A stretch of 64,000 bases of DNA. Origin: Oscillospiraceae bacterium. GTDB taxonomy: Bacteria; Bacillota; Clostridia; Oscillospirales; Ruminococcaceae. Position 1 is the first letter of the stretch, and every line of letters starts with the position of its first letter. Position numbers and translations under genes: made by a program. The notes below the pieces were generated by a model. It made no database searches, had not been told where the DNA came from, and saw only the letters and a program-made list of their open reading frames with translations. The stretch lies in NCBI GenBank assembly GCA_902363145.1, contig CABIZB010000001.1:372001-436000 (forward strand). Reading direction: 5' to 3'. This document shows, one piece after another, positions 1 to 9,244 of this stretch.

Positions 1-138
1 GAAAGGGTATTTGTTATATAAGCCCACCTGAGACTCAGTGGGGCGATTATGTTGTATATCCTGAGAAGTATCGACTTCGGTATAGTAATATATACCTGTC
101 GAGTCCCATATTTTTATTCCCCATAGGGTTTCTGACAT
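1..138 (-). CDS. Partial tail-region protein (N-terminus only)
   Basis: The first 46 codons of a minus-strand gene run off the left edge of the window. The ATG at 138 follows a good ribosome site (GGACGGTGA). The N-terminus reads MSETLWGIKIWDSTG and is rich in aromatic and polar residues. It is the last visible gene of the leftward tail operon, 21 bases after the preceding gene. By position it is probably a tail-tip, fibre or late accessory protein, but the visible part gives no family match. Confidence 0.6.
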   Translation of the reverse strand, partial: MSETLWGIKIWDSTGIYYYTEVDTSQDIQHNRPTESQVGLYNKYPF

Positions 139-159
139 TTTTATTCACCGTCCTTTTGT

Positions 160-1059
160 TTATCTTGTAAATATCCATTCATTTGAAAAAGGTGTCGTTA
201 CCAACTGATTGCCATATACATCAACTATATCACTGGCATTAACTGTAAATGTCTGATTGAAAGCTTTTAAATTCAACGATGAATTTGTGGTTTCATCACC
301 TATAGTTTCAACTATCAAATAACCTTTTAATGTTATTGTGCATTTCATACCATTTGTTTCTATACTGTCAATAATTAAATTCTCTGCACCAGACGCATTG
401 ATATCAGGAATGGTATATTCTTTATATGGACTGGCGTTGTTGGAGACTTTATATATACGTAAATAAAAATTAGTATGCTCCTTACCATTATCATCACGTG
501 AAATGCCAGTGAACCAAGTAATACCAACTCGATTGTTTTGGTTTATAATAACTCCATCGACAGCATGGCTAACCAAATCACCATATTTCAAATGAGAAAG
601 AACATCATTGACACTCATCCCATTAAGTTCAGATGATGTATAGAAATTATATTGTTCACCCAAATATTCAGCTAATCGACATTCAGCGCCTGTAACGCTA
701 AATAAATTGAATCCCATTAAATTGTTGTCATAAGCGTTATAAACACCATTGTTATCTGTTTCAAATGAGTCTAATCCTGATAAATCTTTCGGTACATATA
801 CATTTGCATATATATACCCCCAATAACCATTAGTGTATTGAGATGTATCTTTTATATCGTATATACTATTTTGATTTATTGAAATAGAGGCAAGACGACG
901 AGTTGAAACTGATATTGGCGCATATCCACATATTCCTTGTTGCTTTTCAAATTCGGATACTTCATAAGTTTTATTATTTTGAGAAGCGTATAAGTATTGT
1001 GCTTTAGCTTCAGTCGCATTTGAACCCATCATCAACAAAGCCGCTGTTTTAATGTCCAT
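160..1059 (-). CDS. Tail fibre / receptor-binding-like protein
   Basis: A 299-residue protein downstream of the tape measure gene and three bases from the previous stop, typical of a translationally coupled tail operon. Its N-terminus (AALLMMG near residues 6-12, then GYAPISVSTR near 45-54) resembles the start of the upstream neighbour at 1062-2102 (AALIMMSG, then GYNPVYVAVP). The two therefore appear to share an N-terminal attachment module with different C-terminal parts. The rest is rich in Asn, Ser, Thr, Tyr and beta-prone stretches, as expected of adhesins. No catalytic motif is visible. Receptor binding is inferred from position and composition only. Confidence 0.55.
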   Translation of the reverse strand: MDIKTAALLMMGSNATEAKAQYLYASQNNKTYEVSEFEKQQGICGYAPISVSTRRLASISINQNSIYDIKDTSQYTNGYWGYIYANVYVPKDLSGLDSFETDNNGVYNAYDNNLMGFNLFSVTGAECRLAEYLGEQYNFYTSSELNGMSVNDVLSHLKYGDLVSHAVDGVIINQNNRVGITWFTGISRDDNGKEHTNFYLRIYKVSNNASPYKEYTIPDINASGAENLIIDSIETNGMKCTITLKGYLIVETIGDETTNSSLNLKAFNQTFTVNASDIVDVYGNQLVTTPFSNEWIFTR

Positions 1060-1061
1060 TA

Positions 1062-2102
1062 TTAAATTGGCACCTCACTTTCATCGACATGTATCGGACT
1101 ATAATTACTCGGCATTACAACGTCAACGTATCGACCGTAATAAGCTCTGCCACTCGTAGAAAACGGCAACTCAAGTGACGAGATATCTAATTCAAAGGTT
1201 AAATCAGTTTCGATATAGTTAGGGTCGTTTAGTGTTTCAGGCGTTGCATAAGATCGCCCCTGCCTTTTTCCAATCATTGCTATTACTTTACCTGATGTAA
1301 TATTATATGATTTAAATCGATATATCGATCCCGAACTTATGCCATCTGCACTTGTGAATGTCTTATTTACACTGGTTATTCTGGATGATTTGGTACTTAG
1401 GAAATGATCTGTCACCCATGCCGTAAGGTTTATACTTCTAACTGTATCAACACTGTCATTGCTATTGTGCATAAAATTGATTCGCAATCCACTTAATGTG
1501 TTTCCATTATCGAAATATATTGCAGCATCTCTTGCTCGTGAAATTAAAGTATCAAATGTATTTCGCATATAATTTTGTACCTCTTCAAAGCTACCTACAT
1601 ATTGAGCACGTACTATATACCATCCAGTATTACACTTAAACCAGTCTCTTCCATAATTAAAAGAATACAAAGGCCAGCCGACCCCAGTTTTATGTAAAAG
1701 TTCTCCTTTGCGGGAATCGAAAGCCTCTATATACTTTGAGAATGGAGTATCTACGATTACTGGATTAAGACCATCCACGTCATCGCCAGCGTGTCCGCCT
1801 CCATAAGTACCAGGGTTAAAAATATAAAATGGAGAAATTTTTGGAGCAGTGGGTACGTTTACTTCAATAGGATTAAATGGAATATTATCATAGTTGGAAC
1901 AATTATATCGACCATTCTCAGTGACAACCAGTTTTTGTGTAATTTGAGGTACTGCTACATATACTGGATTATAACCAATATAACCAGCGGAAAAGTCTTC
2001 TGCACTAAGAGGGTAATAACCGTCAGCTGTTATAGTTAATTCTTTTACTTTTCCATTTGCACCACCACTCATCATAATCAAAGCTGCTTCATCAAACGTC
2101 AT
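1062..2102 (-). CDS. Tail fibre / receptor-binding-like protein
   Basis: A 346-residue protein. I chose the ATG at 2102 because GGTGAG lies five bases upstream; a GTG at 2108 is the alternative. The gene overlaps the end of the upstream tail gene. The N-terminal 60 residues contain AALIMMSGG and a GYNPVYVAVP repeat, a pattern common in gut-phage tail proteins and shared with the next gene downstream. A second VNVP-type repeat follows near residue 85. The C-terminal 250 residues are Gly/Asn/Tyr-rich and beta-prone without known motifs. The likely role is host recognition at the tail tip. Confidence 0.55.
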   Translation of the reverse strand: MTFDEAALIMMSGGANGKVKELTITADGYYPLSAEDFSAGYIGYNPVYVAVPQITQKLVVTENGRYNCSNYDNIPFNPIEVNVPTAPKISPFYIFNPGTYGGGHAGDDVDGLNPVIVDTPFSKYIEAFDSRKGELLHKTGVGWPLYSFNYGRDWFKCNTGWYIVRAQYVGSFEEVQNYMRNTFDTLISRARDAAIYFDNGNTLSGLRINFMHNSNDSVDTVRSINLTAWVTDHFLSTKSSRITSVNKTFTSADGISSGSIYRFKSYNITSGKVIAMIGKRQGRSYATPETLNDPNYIETDLTFELDISSLELPFSTSGRAYYGRYVDVVMPSNYSPIHVDESEVPI

Positions 2103-2568
2103 CTCCACTCACCACTTCTATCTTTTCCACAAAATTATGACGCTCATTGCCACTGCCTTCTGCGGTAATTGTTTGTTTGTATTTTATTTTTTTATTTTCA
2201 CTATCCTGATATAAGCCATAAACTTCATTATCGGATACCTTGACTATTTCAATTAAGTTCTCTTTTGAAAAAATATCATCAATAACCTCTGCGTACTTAT
2301 TCCTATAGTCATGATTCGGCAGATACAGCCTTACCCTCTGACCCACAGTCGTAATATTGCTTTTCTTTGCATCTATCATATAAGCGGCGCCCTCGGTCTG
2401 GATTTCCCATTGAACCGTGCCGTCGTTTTTGGTTTGCTGATCTGAAACAAAACCGATGAGGGTTTTGTCAAAATCGGATTTCTTTATAATGGCTTTGGCA
2501 TTATCGTTAACACTGGTAGTCATAGTCTTTTGAAAATTATCAAGTATTTGCTTACCTTCCTTATTCAT
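2092..2568 (-). CDS. Tail-associated protein of unknown function
   Basis: A 158-residue soluble protein starting at ATG 2568 after a strong ribosome site (AGAAAGGAG). It is the first gene after the tape measure and overlaps the next gene by 11 bases. The N-terminal 30 residues are helical. The middle (GQRVRLYLPNHDYRNKYAEV) looks like a small beta domain of the kind seen in distal-tail or baseplate proteins that interact through OB-like folds. That is weak resemblance only, and position next to the tape measure is the main reason to call it tail-associated. Confidence 0.5.
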   Translation of the reverse strand: MNKEGKQILDNFQKTMTTSVNDNAKAIIKKSDFDKTLIGFVSDQQTKNDGTVQWEIQTEGAAYMIDAKKSNITTVGQRVRLYLPNHDYRNKYAEVIDDIFSKENLIEIVKVSDNEVYGLYQDSENKKIKYKQTITAEGSGNERHNFVEKIEVVSGDDV

Positions 2569-2634
2569 AGAAGTCTCCTTTCTTTACATTCTTATTTGGT
2601 GCCTCTTAGCTTCGTGCAGCATCAGAGACATATC

Positions 2635-2665
2635 TGCCCGCCATATTTCAGACGGGCATTTTTTT
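2635..2665 (+). terminator. Rho-independent terminator reading rightward
   Basis: The inverted repeat TGCCCG...CGGGCA (2635-2640 / 2653-2658) is followed by a T run on the plus strand. It faces against the tail operon, at the 3' end of the tape measure gene, so it would stop antisense transcripts entering that gene. On the minus strand the hairpin is not followed by a T tract. Confidence 0.55.
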
Positions 2666-5600
2666 ATTTACTATAGCGTGACTTAACAAACGCTGAGTTC
2701 ATTGTGTTATTGAGATACTGGAAGTAACCGTTGATCTCGTTTTCACATACGCTGCGGAATTTTTCTACGGTCTTTTCATCAGCACTGCCTTCAATATTGA
2801 TCGTACAATTAAACGCAGGCTGAGTGTTGACTTGAACTACATCAGCAGGCTCGATAATCTGATTGGTCTTGATATTCGAGTTGATAGGAATATCAGCGCT
2901 TCTCGTAAACGCCTGAATTGCCTGGGCAACAACTTTAGCTTCTCCGCCGGTTGCCTCGGCTATAGGAACGATACCCTTTTTGCGAGCCCTTTGCTGCCTC
3001 ATGTAGTCTGCGAAAGAGCCGGTAAATGTTCCACTTTCAAGTGCCTTTTGATAGTCAGTCTTATTTTTATCATGTTCAGCCTTTGTGGTTGCATTAACCT
3101 TATGGCCCAGACCCTCAACAGGTTCACCGTTGATTATAACAGGTTTCTTTGTAAGCTTACCCGTCTTGGGGTCAGCAACGAGGTTATATCCTCCGACAGT
3201 ATTGCCTTTAGCTTTATTGTCGTCGCTCTTACTATCGGCATTTTGCTTTTCGGCATTGTCGTTAGACTTTTTCATCTCTTCCGTGAGAGCTTCGGTAGCT
3301 TGGGTGTTTGCCGTTACAACATCATCTTGAGGTGCAGTGGCATTGCTCGATTTAGTGGTCTCTGTAGCTGTAGAATTACTGCTGTTCAGGTCAAGTCCAA
3401 TGTTCTTGGCAGCCTCTTCCGTAGTACGGTTGTTCTCTTCTGCCAATCCATCGACCATTTTTTGGGCATCGGAAGTGGTAAGCGTGTCGTCGGGAACATC
3501 TACGCCGGCAGCGGAAGCCTGAGACTGACTGAAAGCCATCTTCTTGTTCAAAGCTTCGAGCGCTGTTGTACCATCGGCGCTGGACAAAAGCTGGGCTATA
3601 AAGTCAGGATCAAGATTGTATTGCTGCGCTAAGAGCGCCGTCAGAACCCTTGTCAGATTGTTGATAGGCGTCTCGATTTGCTTGATTTGTTTTTCACGTT
3701 CCTCGATCTCGGTCTGGATAGACTCGTCACGGGCTTCTTTTTCTTTTTCAAGGGCGTCGATCTGCTTTTCAATAGCATCTGTTACGGAGTCCTGCTTTGC
3801 GTCCTCGTATTCCTTTTTAGCCTGTTCATACTCTTCACTGTCTGCCTGAGCTTCCCAGCCGTGATTAGTCAGTACGATATACTTTTTAACACTTGCTTTT
3901 TGCATCGCAAGATACTTGTCTTGTATGTCGTTTGCCTTTTCACGTTCCTTATTCTGCTCTTCGAGCTTCTCTTTTTCCTTGTTTAGAGCCTTGATGCGCT
4001 TGTCCATCATCTTGTCGTATTCATCTTGGACATCGTTCAGTGCATCGATCTCGTCCTGATAAGGCTGAGTCTGCAGCTCGGACATTGCGTCTAAGCCGTC
4101 TATCTGTTTCTGAATTTCACTCTTATAGGCTTCAAGGATGTCTTTTTGTGTCTGCAAATCTTCCTTTGCAAATTCTTTCTTGTCCTTGTAATACTTTTCC
4201 CAGAGCTTAGTGTATTCGTCAATATAGTCGTCAGATGAGATAAGTCCGGCTTCAAGCTGATTGTCGAGCTGCTCTTTTTCGTACTCAAATGCCGATGTTA
4301 CATAACTCTTCTGTTGTTCAAGCGCATCTTGAAGTGCGCCGGTCAACTGTTGAGAATTGCCAAGCAGGGCTTCCGAGAGATAGGGAGCCATAGCTGCTAA
4401 ATCAGTAGCATCCCATGTGCCTGTTTCTATGCCCTTTTGAATTGATTGAGCAACTGCATTGGGAAGTTCTTGACCTTCAAATATTTCTTTGATATCATCA
4501 ATGATGCTTGGATCGATTATTTTACCAAAATCAATAGAGTTTTGAATTCTGGAAGTAATGTCACTGAATGCGTCTCCTGCGAGCTTTTCAATTTCACGAA
4601 GATTAGCTTCATACTGTTTCTTACCATCTTCTGTATTGCCAATCTTTGTGCCCGGAGCGTAATACTGTTCATTGAGAGCAGCAAATTGCTTCTGATATTC
4701 AAGGACACTTATTTGCAAGTCTTCACGAGCATTATCAATGATAAGTTTTGCGTCATCAAAATTTTTCTGAAGCTGAGTGAGCTTAGCATTATATATCTCT
4801 TCTTCGCCACTGTCGATCAGATCTTGAGCTTCTGAATCATTAGCTGCTGCCGTATTCTTTAAAGTGGTGACAGCCGTTGCAAAACTTTGGTCATATGTTT
4901 CTTGATTTATTTCACCCGTAGCTAATTGATGCTTGAGATTCTTTACTGTCTTATTGAACTTGTTAACGGCATCAGAAGATTTGAACGATTCAATAATGGA
5001 TTTTAAAATCTCATCTAAGAACGTCAATTCTTCTTTACTATCTTCTATAGCATCTCCTGTAGCATTTATTCCACTTTCCAATTTGCCCATTCGCATTGCG
5101 GCTTCTTCGAGTTGTTTTGTCGTATATTTTCCACTTGCTTGCATATCGGAAAGAATCTGAGCAGAATTTTTTCCTTCACTATTTAATCCGCCAAGCTTTT
5201 CTTTAAGGGCTTTAAGTTTTGACTCGAATACTTCTTGAGCAGCTGAAAGCTTATCGGCATCGTCTTTCAGTGCTTTATACGCATCGTCCAGTCCGCTGGT
5301 TTTCTTTATCATTTCAGATAGAGTAGTGTTATCCAGATTGTTTAATACTATTTTCCCGTTATTAATACTGAGATAATTCTGCCAATCAGGAACTTGCTGC
5401 ATAAAATCAAGAGCATTACTTAGATCAAGTTCACCATATGCAGCCATTTGATTACGCATTTCAAGTATTTTACTTGTTATAGTTTCAAATTTATTTGCCG
5501 CACTATTAAGTATAGACACCCAGTCCTGAGTAGAATCTTCCAGTTGTTCGAGCAAGAATTGATATTGTGCTGTTTCGGCATTTATATCTTTGATTTTATT

Positions 5601-8000
5601 TTTTCTGTCGTCAATCTTAGCGTTGATTTGCTTATTCTGTTCGATGATCTTTTCATATTTATCAATATTCTCGGTAGCTTGCTTAATGCCGACTTCATCG
5701 TTTAAAGAAGTATATTTATTAAGCTTACTTTTCCAGGATGCCAGCATTTCCTCGGGATCGTCAGTTGTATATAAATTATTTTGAAGCTCAGCTATTTCTT
5801 TTTTGATCTCTGCTTCTTCTTTTTTATTTGTCTTTATTTCATCTGAAATATCTTTTCTTTCGGAAGCAACAAACTTTTCTCTTGCTTCAGCCATTTTATC
5901 ATAAGCTATAACATATCCATTGGCTGTTTTTTCAACTGAACTTAAAAGATCGGGAGCAAATGAGAGTATTTCATTTACTTCGCTGCTATCCATTGTTTCG
6001 CCGGTCATCATTTTTGACATAGCCGTATCGAATTTATCAACTTTATCTCTCGTAGTATCCATTTGTTCTACAAGTACAGAGAACGATTTGGTTACAGCGT
6101 CAGTGTCGCTGGCTGTTGTAGATTCAATAATGCCGAGATCTGCAAATGCCGAAATGATACCATCTATTGTAGTACCGAATGTTTCTTGTGCAACAGTCAA
6201 AAAGTCAGTAAGGCCATTTTCAGCATTGCTTAGGTAAGCTTTTGCTTCTACGTCTGTTTTACCGTTAAGTGCTTTAGATATAGTTCCCCATTTTCCATTA
6301 TTACTAATGCTGGTTGTGATTGCATCACGCAGTTTTCGTTCAGATATGTCTTGGTCAAATACACTAAACATTTCGTTGAAATAATCGGCAACATTCTGAT
6401 GATTTGCAGCTTCTTCGATGTCTAAAATTCCATCTTTTAATTTACTTAAGCTTTCAATTTCCTTATTTATTTCATCAGTATCACCGGAGACAACAGCTTC
6501 ATTGTAATCATCGATGGCTTGCTGAATTTTGAGATAATAATTGTAGGCATCATCATTTGCGATAATTCGCTCTTTTGCACTACTCTCATAAACTTCTTTG
6601 CTTGATTTATAATCTTCGGATTCTGCTAAACCTCGTCTGCGTTCTGAAAGTTTATTTCTCCACTTGGCAGCTTCTTTATCATTGGCCTCGAAGTTATCGT
6701 TGATGTATTGAATCAATGAATCATAAATTTCAATCATTTCTTCATATGTAACATCATTAAATGTTGTAGTTCGAGTTATTAGATCACGCTGTCCGCCAAG
6801 TTTCTCAGCTTCTTGACGTAATTCTTTCTTTACGTCTGAATTTGTAGAAAATGCTTCTGTAAAACCTGCAAGAGAAAATTTTGACATTGCACCCTTTGAT
6901 AGAGGTGCATTCCAGCCTGTTGTATTTGTCTGTGTAAGATATTTCTCAGCAGCTTCTTCTCCTGCGTATCCTCCGTTATTTAACATTTCCTGAGCTTTAA
7001 GCTTTTGGATTTCTCTAAGCTTAGCAATTTCTTCGTCACGCTTACCATTAACAAGATCAATTCCTGCAGCTTCTTCTCCGTAGGTGTCATATAAATCATT
7101 CTGAATTTCCAGAAGGTCTTTTTTCTTATCATAAGCTTCTGAATCGGTTAAAGTTCCAGACTCTATAGCATCTTTGAGTTCTTTTATTTTATCTATGTTA
7201 TCATTGATGGAATCATTCTCAGTATTAAAAGCATCAGCAAGTTCGTTTGCCTTTTTAATTGCGTCTTTCTCAGAATTTATCCACGCAGCAAGCGCAGAAA
7301 TTCCCGCCTGAACAATCAAACTGATTCCAAACGACAGAGCAATATTTGCAGCTGTCATAGCCGCTGCCTCTACTGTTTTGGCGGCAGCGGTAGCACGAGC
7401 CTGATGTTCGTAGATTTTACCGGACTTGGCACCGAGTGTTTGTTTTTGCGCAAAATCTGCTATGCCGGTATTTACGGTTCGTATAGAATTATCGAACTCA
7501 CGATATGCTTTCTGGGCACTCTCAACGGCTTTTTCATTATCTTCTACAGCCTTCTTAGCCTGTTCGTAAGCATTGTCATCGAGAGACGGCTTAAAAAGTC
7601 CCAGATTATTTTTTGATTCTTTCAGAACTGCCTGCGCATCGTCTATTTTACCCTTAAGCTCAATATAGCGGTCAAATATCTTTTGAATATTGGTATTGTT
7701 CTGAGCATAATCAATATAGGTAGAGCCAATATATTTTTGATATCCTTCTTCGGAAACCGCCCTATTGCCGGCAACACATGTCGCAAGATAAGCGTCCATA
7801 GTGTCTTTTGCTTCAGTCGTTCCTTCGGCAATGCTCTTCCAGTATTTATATGACTTAGAAGAAAAGTCTTTTATGTCCTTTTTAGCTTTGTCAAGTTTAG
7901 TTTTGATCTCTTTTTCATCAAGAATAATATCAAATATATTATCTTTATTTTCCCATCGCTCTTTTAATTGCTTAATAACCGAAGCAGGCTGGAATATATT
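2664..8000 (-). CDS. Tape measure protein, exon 2 (C-terminal 1778 residues)
   Basis: A very long, Lys/Glu/Gln-rich, mostly helical protein segment continuing the tape measure frame of 12724-18903. It holds a hydrophobic stretch near residues 210-245, long coiled-coil blocks (especially about residues 700-860 and 1230-1430), and a low-complexity Ser/Thr/Asn/Asp linker before the C-terminus. The segment has only a weak TTG start candidate at 8003 with no ribosome site. The predicted 3' splice point after G8001 instead joins AAT-ATA-TTC in frame to the GGT that ends exon 1. The tape measure sets tail length and guides tail tube polymerisation. If the intron is not removed, this part would not be joined to the N-terminal half. 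Confidence 0.8.
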   Translation of the reverse strand, partial: NIFQPASVIKQLKERWENKDNIFDIILDEKEIKTKLDKAKKDIKDFSSKSYKYWKSIAEGTTEAKDTMDAYLATCVAGNRAVSEEGYQKYIGSTYIDYAQNNTNIQKIFDRYIELKGKIDDAQAVLKESKNNLGLFKPSLDDNAYEQAKKAVEDNEKAVESAQKAYREFDNSIRTVNTGIADFAQKQTLGAKSGKIYEHQARATAAAKTVEAAAMTAANIALSFGISLIVQAGISALAAWINSEKDAIKKANELADAFNTENDSINDNIDKIKELKDAIESGTLTDSEAYDKKKDLLEIQNDLYDTYGEEAAGIDLVNGKRDEEIAKLREIQKLKAQEMLNNGGYAGEEAAEKYLTQTNTTGWNAPLSKGAMSKFSLAGFTEAFSTNSDVKKELRQEAEKLGGQRDLITRTTTFNDVTYEEMIEIYDSLIQYINDNFEANDKEAAKWRNKLSERRRGLAESEDYKSSKEVYESSAKERIIANDDAYNYYLKIQQAIDDYNEAVVSGDTDEINKEIESLSKLKDGILDIEEAANHQNVADYFNEMFSVFDQDISERKLRDAITTSISNNGKWGTISKALNGKTDVEAKAYLSNAENGLTDFLTVAQETFGTTIDGIISAFADLGIIESTTASDTDAVTKSFSVLVEQMDTTRDKVDKFDTAMSKMMTGETMDSSEVNEILSFAPDLLSSVEKTANGYVIAYDKMAEAREKFVASERKDISDEIKTNKKEEAEIKKEIAELQNNLYTTDDPEEMLASWKSKLNKYTSLNDEVGIKQATENIDKYEKIIEQNKQINAKIDDRKNKIKDINAETAQYQFLLEQLEDSTQDWVSILNSAANKFETITSKILEMRNQMAAYGELDLSNALDFMQQVPDWQNYLSINNGKIVLNNLDNTTLSEMIKKTSGLDDAYKALKDDADKLSAAQEVFESKLKALKEKLGGLNSEGKNSAQILSDMQASGKYTTKQLEEAAMRMGKLESGINATGDAIEDSKEELTFLDEILKSIIESFKSSDAVNKFNKTVKNLKHQLATGEINQETYDQSFATAVTTLKNTAAANDSEAQDLIDSGEEEIYNAKLTQLQKNFDDAKLIIDNAREDLQISVLEYQKQFAALNEQYYAPGTKIGNTEDGKKQYEANLREIEKLAGDAFSDITSRIQNSIDFGKIIDPSIIDDIKEIFEGQELPNAVAQSIQKGIETGTWDATDLAAMAPYLSEALLGNSQQLTGALQDALEQQKSYVTSAFEYEKEQLDNQLEAGLISSDDYIDEYTKLWEKYYKDKKEFAKEDLQTQKDILEAYKSEIQKQIDGLDAMSELQTQPYQDEIDALNDVQDEYDKMMDKRIKALNKEKEKLEEQNKEREKANDIQDKYLAMQKASVKKYIVLTNHGWEAQADSEEYEQAKKEYEDAKQDSVTDAIEKQIDALEKEKEARDESIQTEIEEREKQIKQIETPINNLTRVLTALLAQQYNLDPDFIAQLLSSADGTTALEALNKKMAFSQSQASAAGVDVPDDTLTTSDAQKMVDGLAEENNRTTEEAAKNIGLDLNSSNSTATETTKSSNATAPQDDVVTANTQATEALTEEMKKSNDNAEKQNADSKSDDNKAKGNTVGGYNLVADPKTGKLTKKPVIINGEPVEGLGHKVNATTKAEHDKNKTDYQKALESGTFTGSFADYMRQQRARKKGIVPIAEATGGEAKVVAQAIQAFTRSADIPINSNIKTNQIIEPADVVQVNTQPAFNCTINIEGSADEKTVEKFRSVCENEINGYFQYLNNTMNSAFVKSRYSK

Positions 8001-8051
8001 CAATCTGTTATCATAGTAAAATAATTGTGAGAAATTATTTTACTTAAAGTG

Positions 8052-8080
8052 TTGACAAAAAGCTTCTTCGGTGTTATGAT
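8052..8080 (+). promoter_or_regulatory. Sigma-A-type promoter for the cargo zinc-ribbon gene
   Basis: TTGACA at 8052-8057, a 17-base spacer and TATGAT at 8075-8080 form a near-consensus host promoter. Transcription would start near 8087, just before GGGAGGGG and the ATG at 8101. It points against the tape measure transcript that surrounds it, so the cargo can be expressed independently of phage late transcription. Confidence 0.75.
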
Positions 8081-8100
8081 TTATAATGGGAGGGGATAAT

Positions 8101-8553
8101 ATGGAAATGTTTAAAGCCGAATATCAAATATGCCCAAGGTGTTTAAAATATCACTCTTTAGGCGCTTATAAAAGATGTATCTACTGTCGTTATGAACATT
8201 TGATCACTTATACATTCGAAGCTCCGGACGATGATAGCTGGTCGAGTAAAGCAGATGCAGATGGTCTTGCTAACGCCGATGCTCTCTACGGAAACCCTGA
8301 GTTCTCCGAGAAACTTTACAAGCGCCGTCTGAGAGACGAACACGCCATCGAAATGCGCCACTTAGAATTACAGCGCAGTCAGATCGCCGAGCAGAAAAAG
8401 GGTACGTTTGTTCCCAAGTGTCCTACCTGCGGAAGTACAAATGTAGAAAAAATATCCACAGCTCAGAAAGCTTTGGGTTTTGCTTTGGTTGGATTGTTTA
8501 GTAGTAACTTGGGTAAGACTATGCACTGTAAGGATTGCGGATATAAGTGGTAA
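8101..8553 (+). CDS. Zinc-ribbon protein (intron cargo)
   Basis: A 150-residue protein. I chose the ATG at 8101 because GGGAGGGG precedes it and the promoter would place the transcript start near 8087, which excludes the upstream ATG at 8086. Two zinc-binding sites are visible: an N-terminal CPRC...CIYC pair (about residues 12-32) and a C-terminal CPTC...CKDC ribbon (about 107-146). A charged helical segment lies between them, and a short hydrophobic loop (ALGFALVGLFSS) sits inside the C-terminal ribbon. Similar zinc-ribbon proteins are common accessory genes in Firmicute phages. Its role is unknown. It is the first gene of the plus-strand cassette in the tape measure intron. Confidence 0.7.
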   Translation: MEMFKAEYQICPRCLKYHSLGAYKRCIYCRYEHLITYTFEAPDDDSWSSKADADGLANADALYGNPEFSEKLYKRRLRDEHAIEMRHLELQRSQIAEQKKGTFVPKCPTCGSTNVEKISTAQKALGFALVGLFSSNLGKTMHCKDCGYKW

Positions 8554-8570
8554 TAAATTAGATTTTTATA

Positions 8571-8599
8571 TTGCATTTTATGATTAGATATGATATAAT
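8571..8599 (+). promoter_or_regulatory. Sigma-A-type promoter for the TIR gene
   Basis: TTGCAT at 8571-8576, a 17-base spacer and TATAAT at 8594-8599. The transcript would start near 8606 and have a leader of about 200 bases before the TIR start at 8808. That leader holds a long-range inverted repeat (TGTCGCATT / AATGCGATA, around 8647 and 8683) and is antisense to the small gene at 8612-8764. Confidence 0.6.
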
Positions 8600-8611
8600 C
8601 TATATATGGGT

Positions 8612-8764
8612 TTACCACAGCTTTTCTTTTTTTACTCTTAAGCACTTGTCGCATTTATAATAGATTATTTTTATTTTATTACAATGCGATAAAGGACTAT
8701 AAGTATCATAAATAAAACATTCGTGGTCGATTTTCCAATTATGATTGCATTTTTTTAAAACCAT
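8612..8764 (-). CDS. 50-residue zinc-finger protein, antisense to the TIR leader
   Basis: A small minus-strand frame. The ATG at 8764 has AGAGGTGAG seven bases upstream, and the frame ends in TAA at 8612. The product has Cys/His ligands spaced as in a treble-clef or zinc-finger knuckle: CNHNW, HEC, HC, then KCDKC near residues 37-41, ending KEKLW. Many phages carry similar tiny proteins. It lies wholly inside the leader region of the TIR transcript on the opposite strand, so the two transcripts would overlap. Its function is unknown; it could bind nucleic acid. Confidence 0.6.
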   Translation of the reverse strand: MVLKKCNHNWKIDHECFIYDTYSPLSHCNKIKIIYYKCDKCLRVKKEKLW

Positions 8765-8807
8765 TAGGATACTCACCTCTATTCTTTATTTTAAAGGAGA
8801 TATTACT

Positions 8808-9242
8808 ATGTCTAAGATGTCTAAGAAAAAAGTTTTCGTTTCATTTGATTATACCAATGACAAACATTATAAGTTCCTTTTAGATGCTTGGGATAAAAAT
8901 AAAAATATGGATTTTGTTTTCGAAGATTGTTCTTCTGATGAAATTCAATCAAATGATATTTCAAGAATAAAAGCAGGACTAACAAGACGAATCAATACAA
9001 CAACATATACTTTAGTCGTTATAGGTGCTGAAGCCAATAAGAAGCATCCTGATAGCGAAGAAATAGGTTATAAAAACTGGATTAATTTTGAGGTTGCAAA
9101 AAGTAAAGCGCATAAAAACAAGTTAGTTGGCGTAAAGATCGATAAATCTTATGAATCGCCAGAGGAACTTTTAAACTCGGGAGCATCGTGGGCAATGTCA
9201 TTTACACAAGATGCCATTATTAAAGCGTTAAATGAGGCATAA
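8808..9242 (+). CDS. TIR-like domain protein (ThsB / MTH538-type)
   Basis: A 144-residue single-domain protein. The ATG at 8808 follows AAAGGAGA by eight bases, so I reject the upstream in-frame ATG at 8745. The N-terminal strand KKVFVSFDY (7-15), the TLVVIGA strand (68-74) and the motif W91-I-N-F-E95, where the Glu is the expected NADase catalytic residue, match the MTH538/ThsB TIR family. Thoeris ThsB proteins sense phage and make a cyclic ADP-ribose-type signal. A membrane protein gene begins three bases downstream and could be the effector. No SIR2- or Macro-containing ThsA is present, so this is Thoeris-like rather than a known Thoeris type. The domain call is strong; the function is inferred. 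Confidence 0.8.
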   Translation: MSKMSKKKVFVSFDYTNDKHYKFLLDAWDKNKNMDFVFEDCSSDEIQSNDISRIKAGLTRRINTTTYTLVVIGAEANKKHPDSEEIGYKNWINFEVAKSKAHKNKLVGVKIDKSYESPEELLNSGASWAMSFTQDAIIKALNEA

Positions 9243-9244
9243 CT

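Noticed and set aside
2832..3632. A 266-codon plus-strand frame opposite the tape measure exon 2
   Set aside because: It is a shadow of the biased Lys/Glu-rich coding strand, with hydrophobic low-complexity content and no ribosome site.
8463..8654. A 63-codon minus-strand frame overlapping the zinc-ribbon gene
   Set aside because: It lies in a different frame from the better supported 50-residue zinc protein (8612-8764), lacks a ribosome site and is partly antisense to a real gene.
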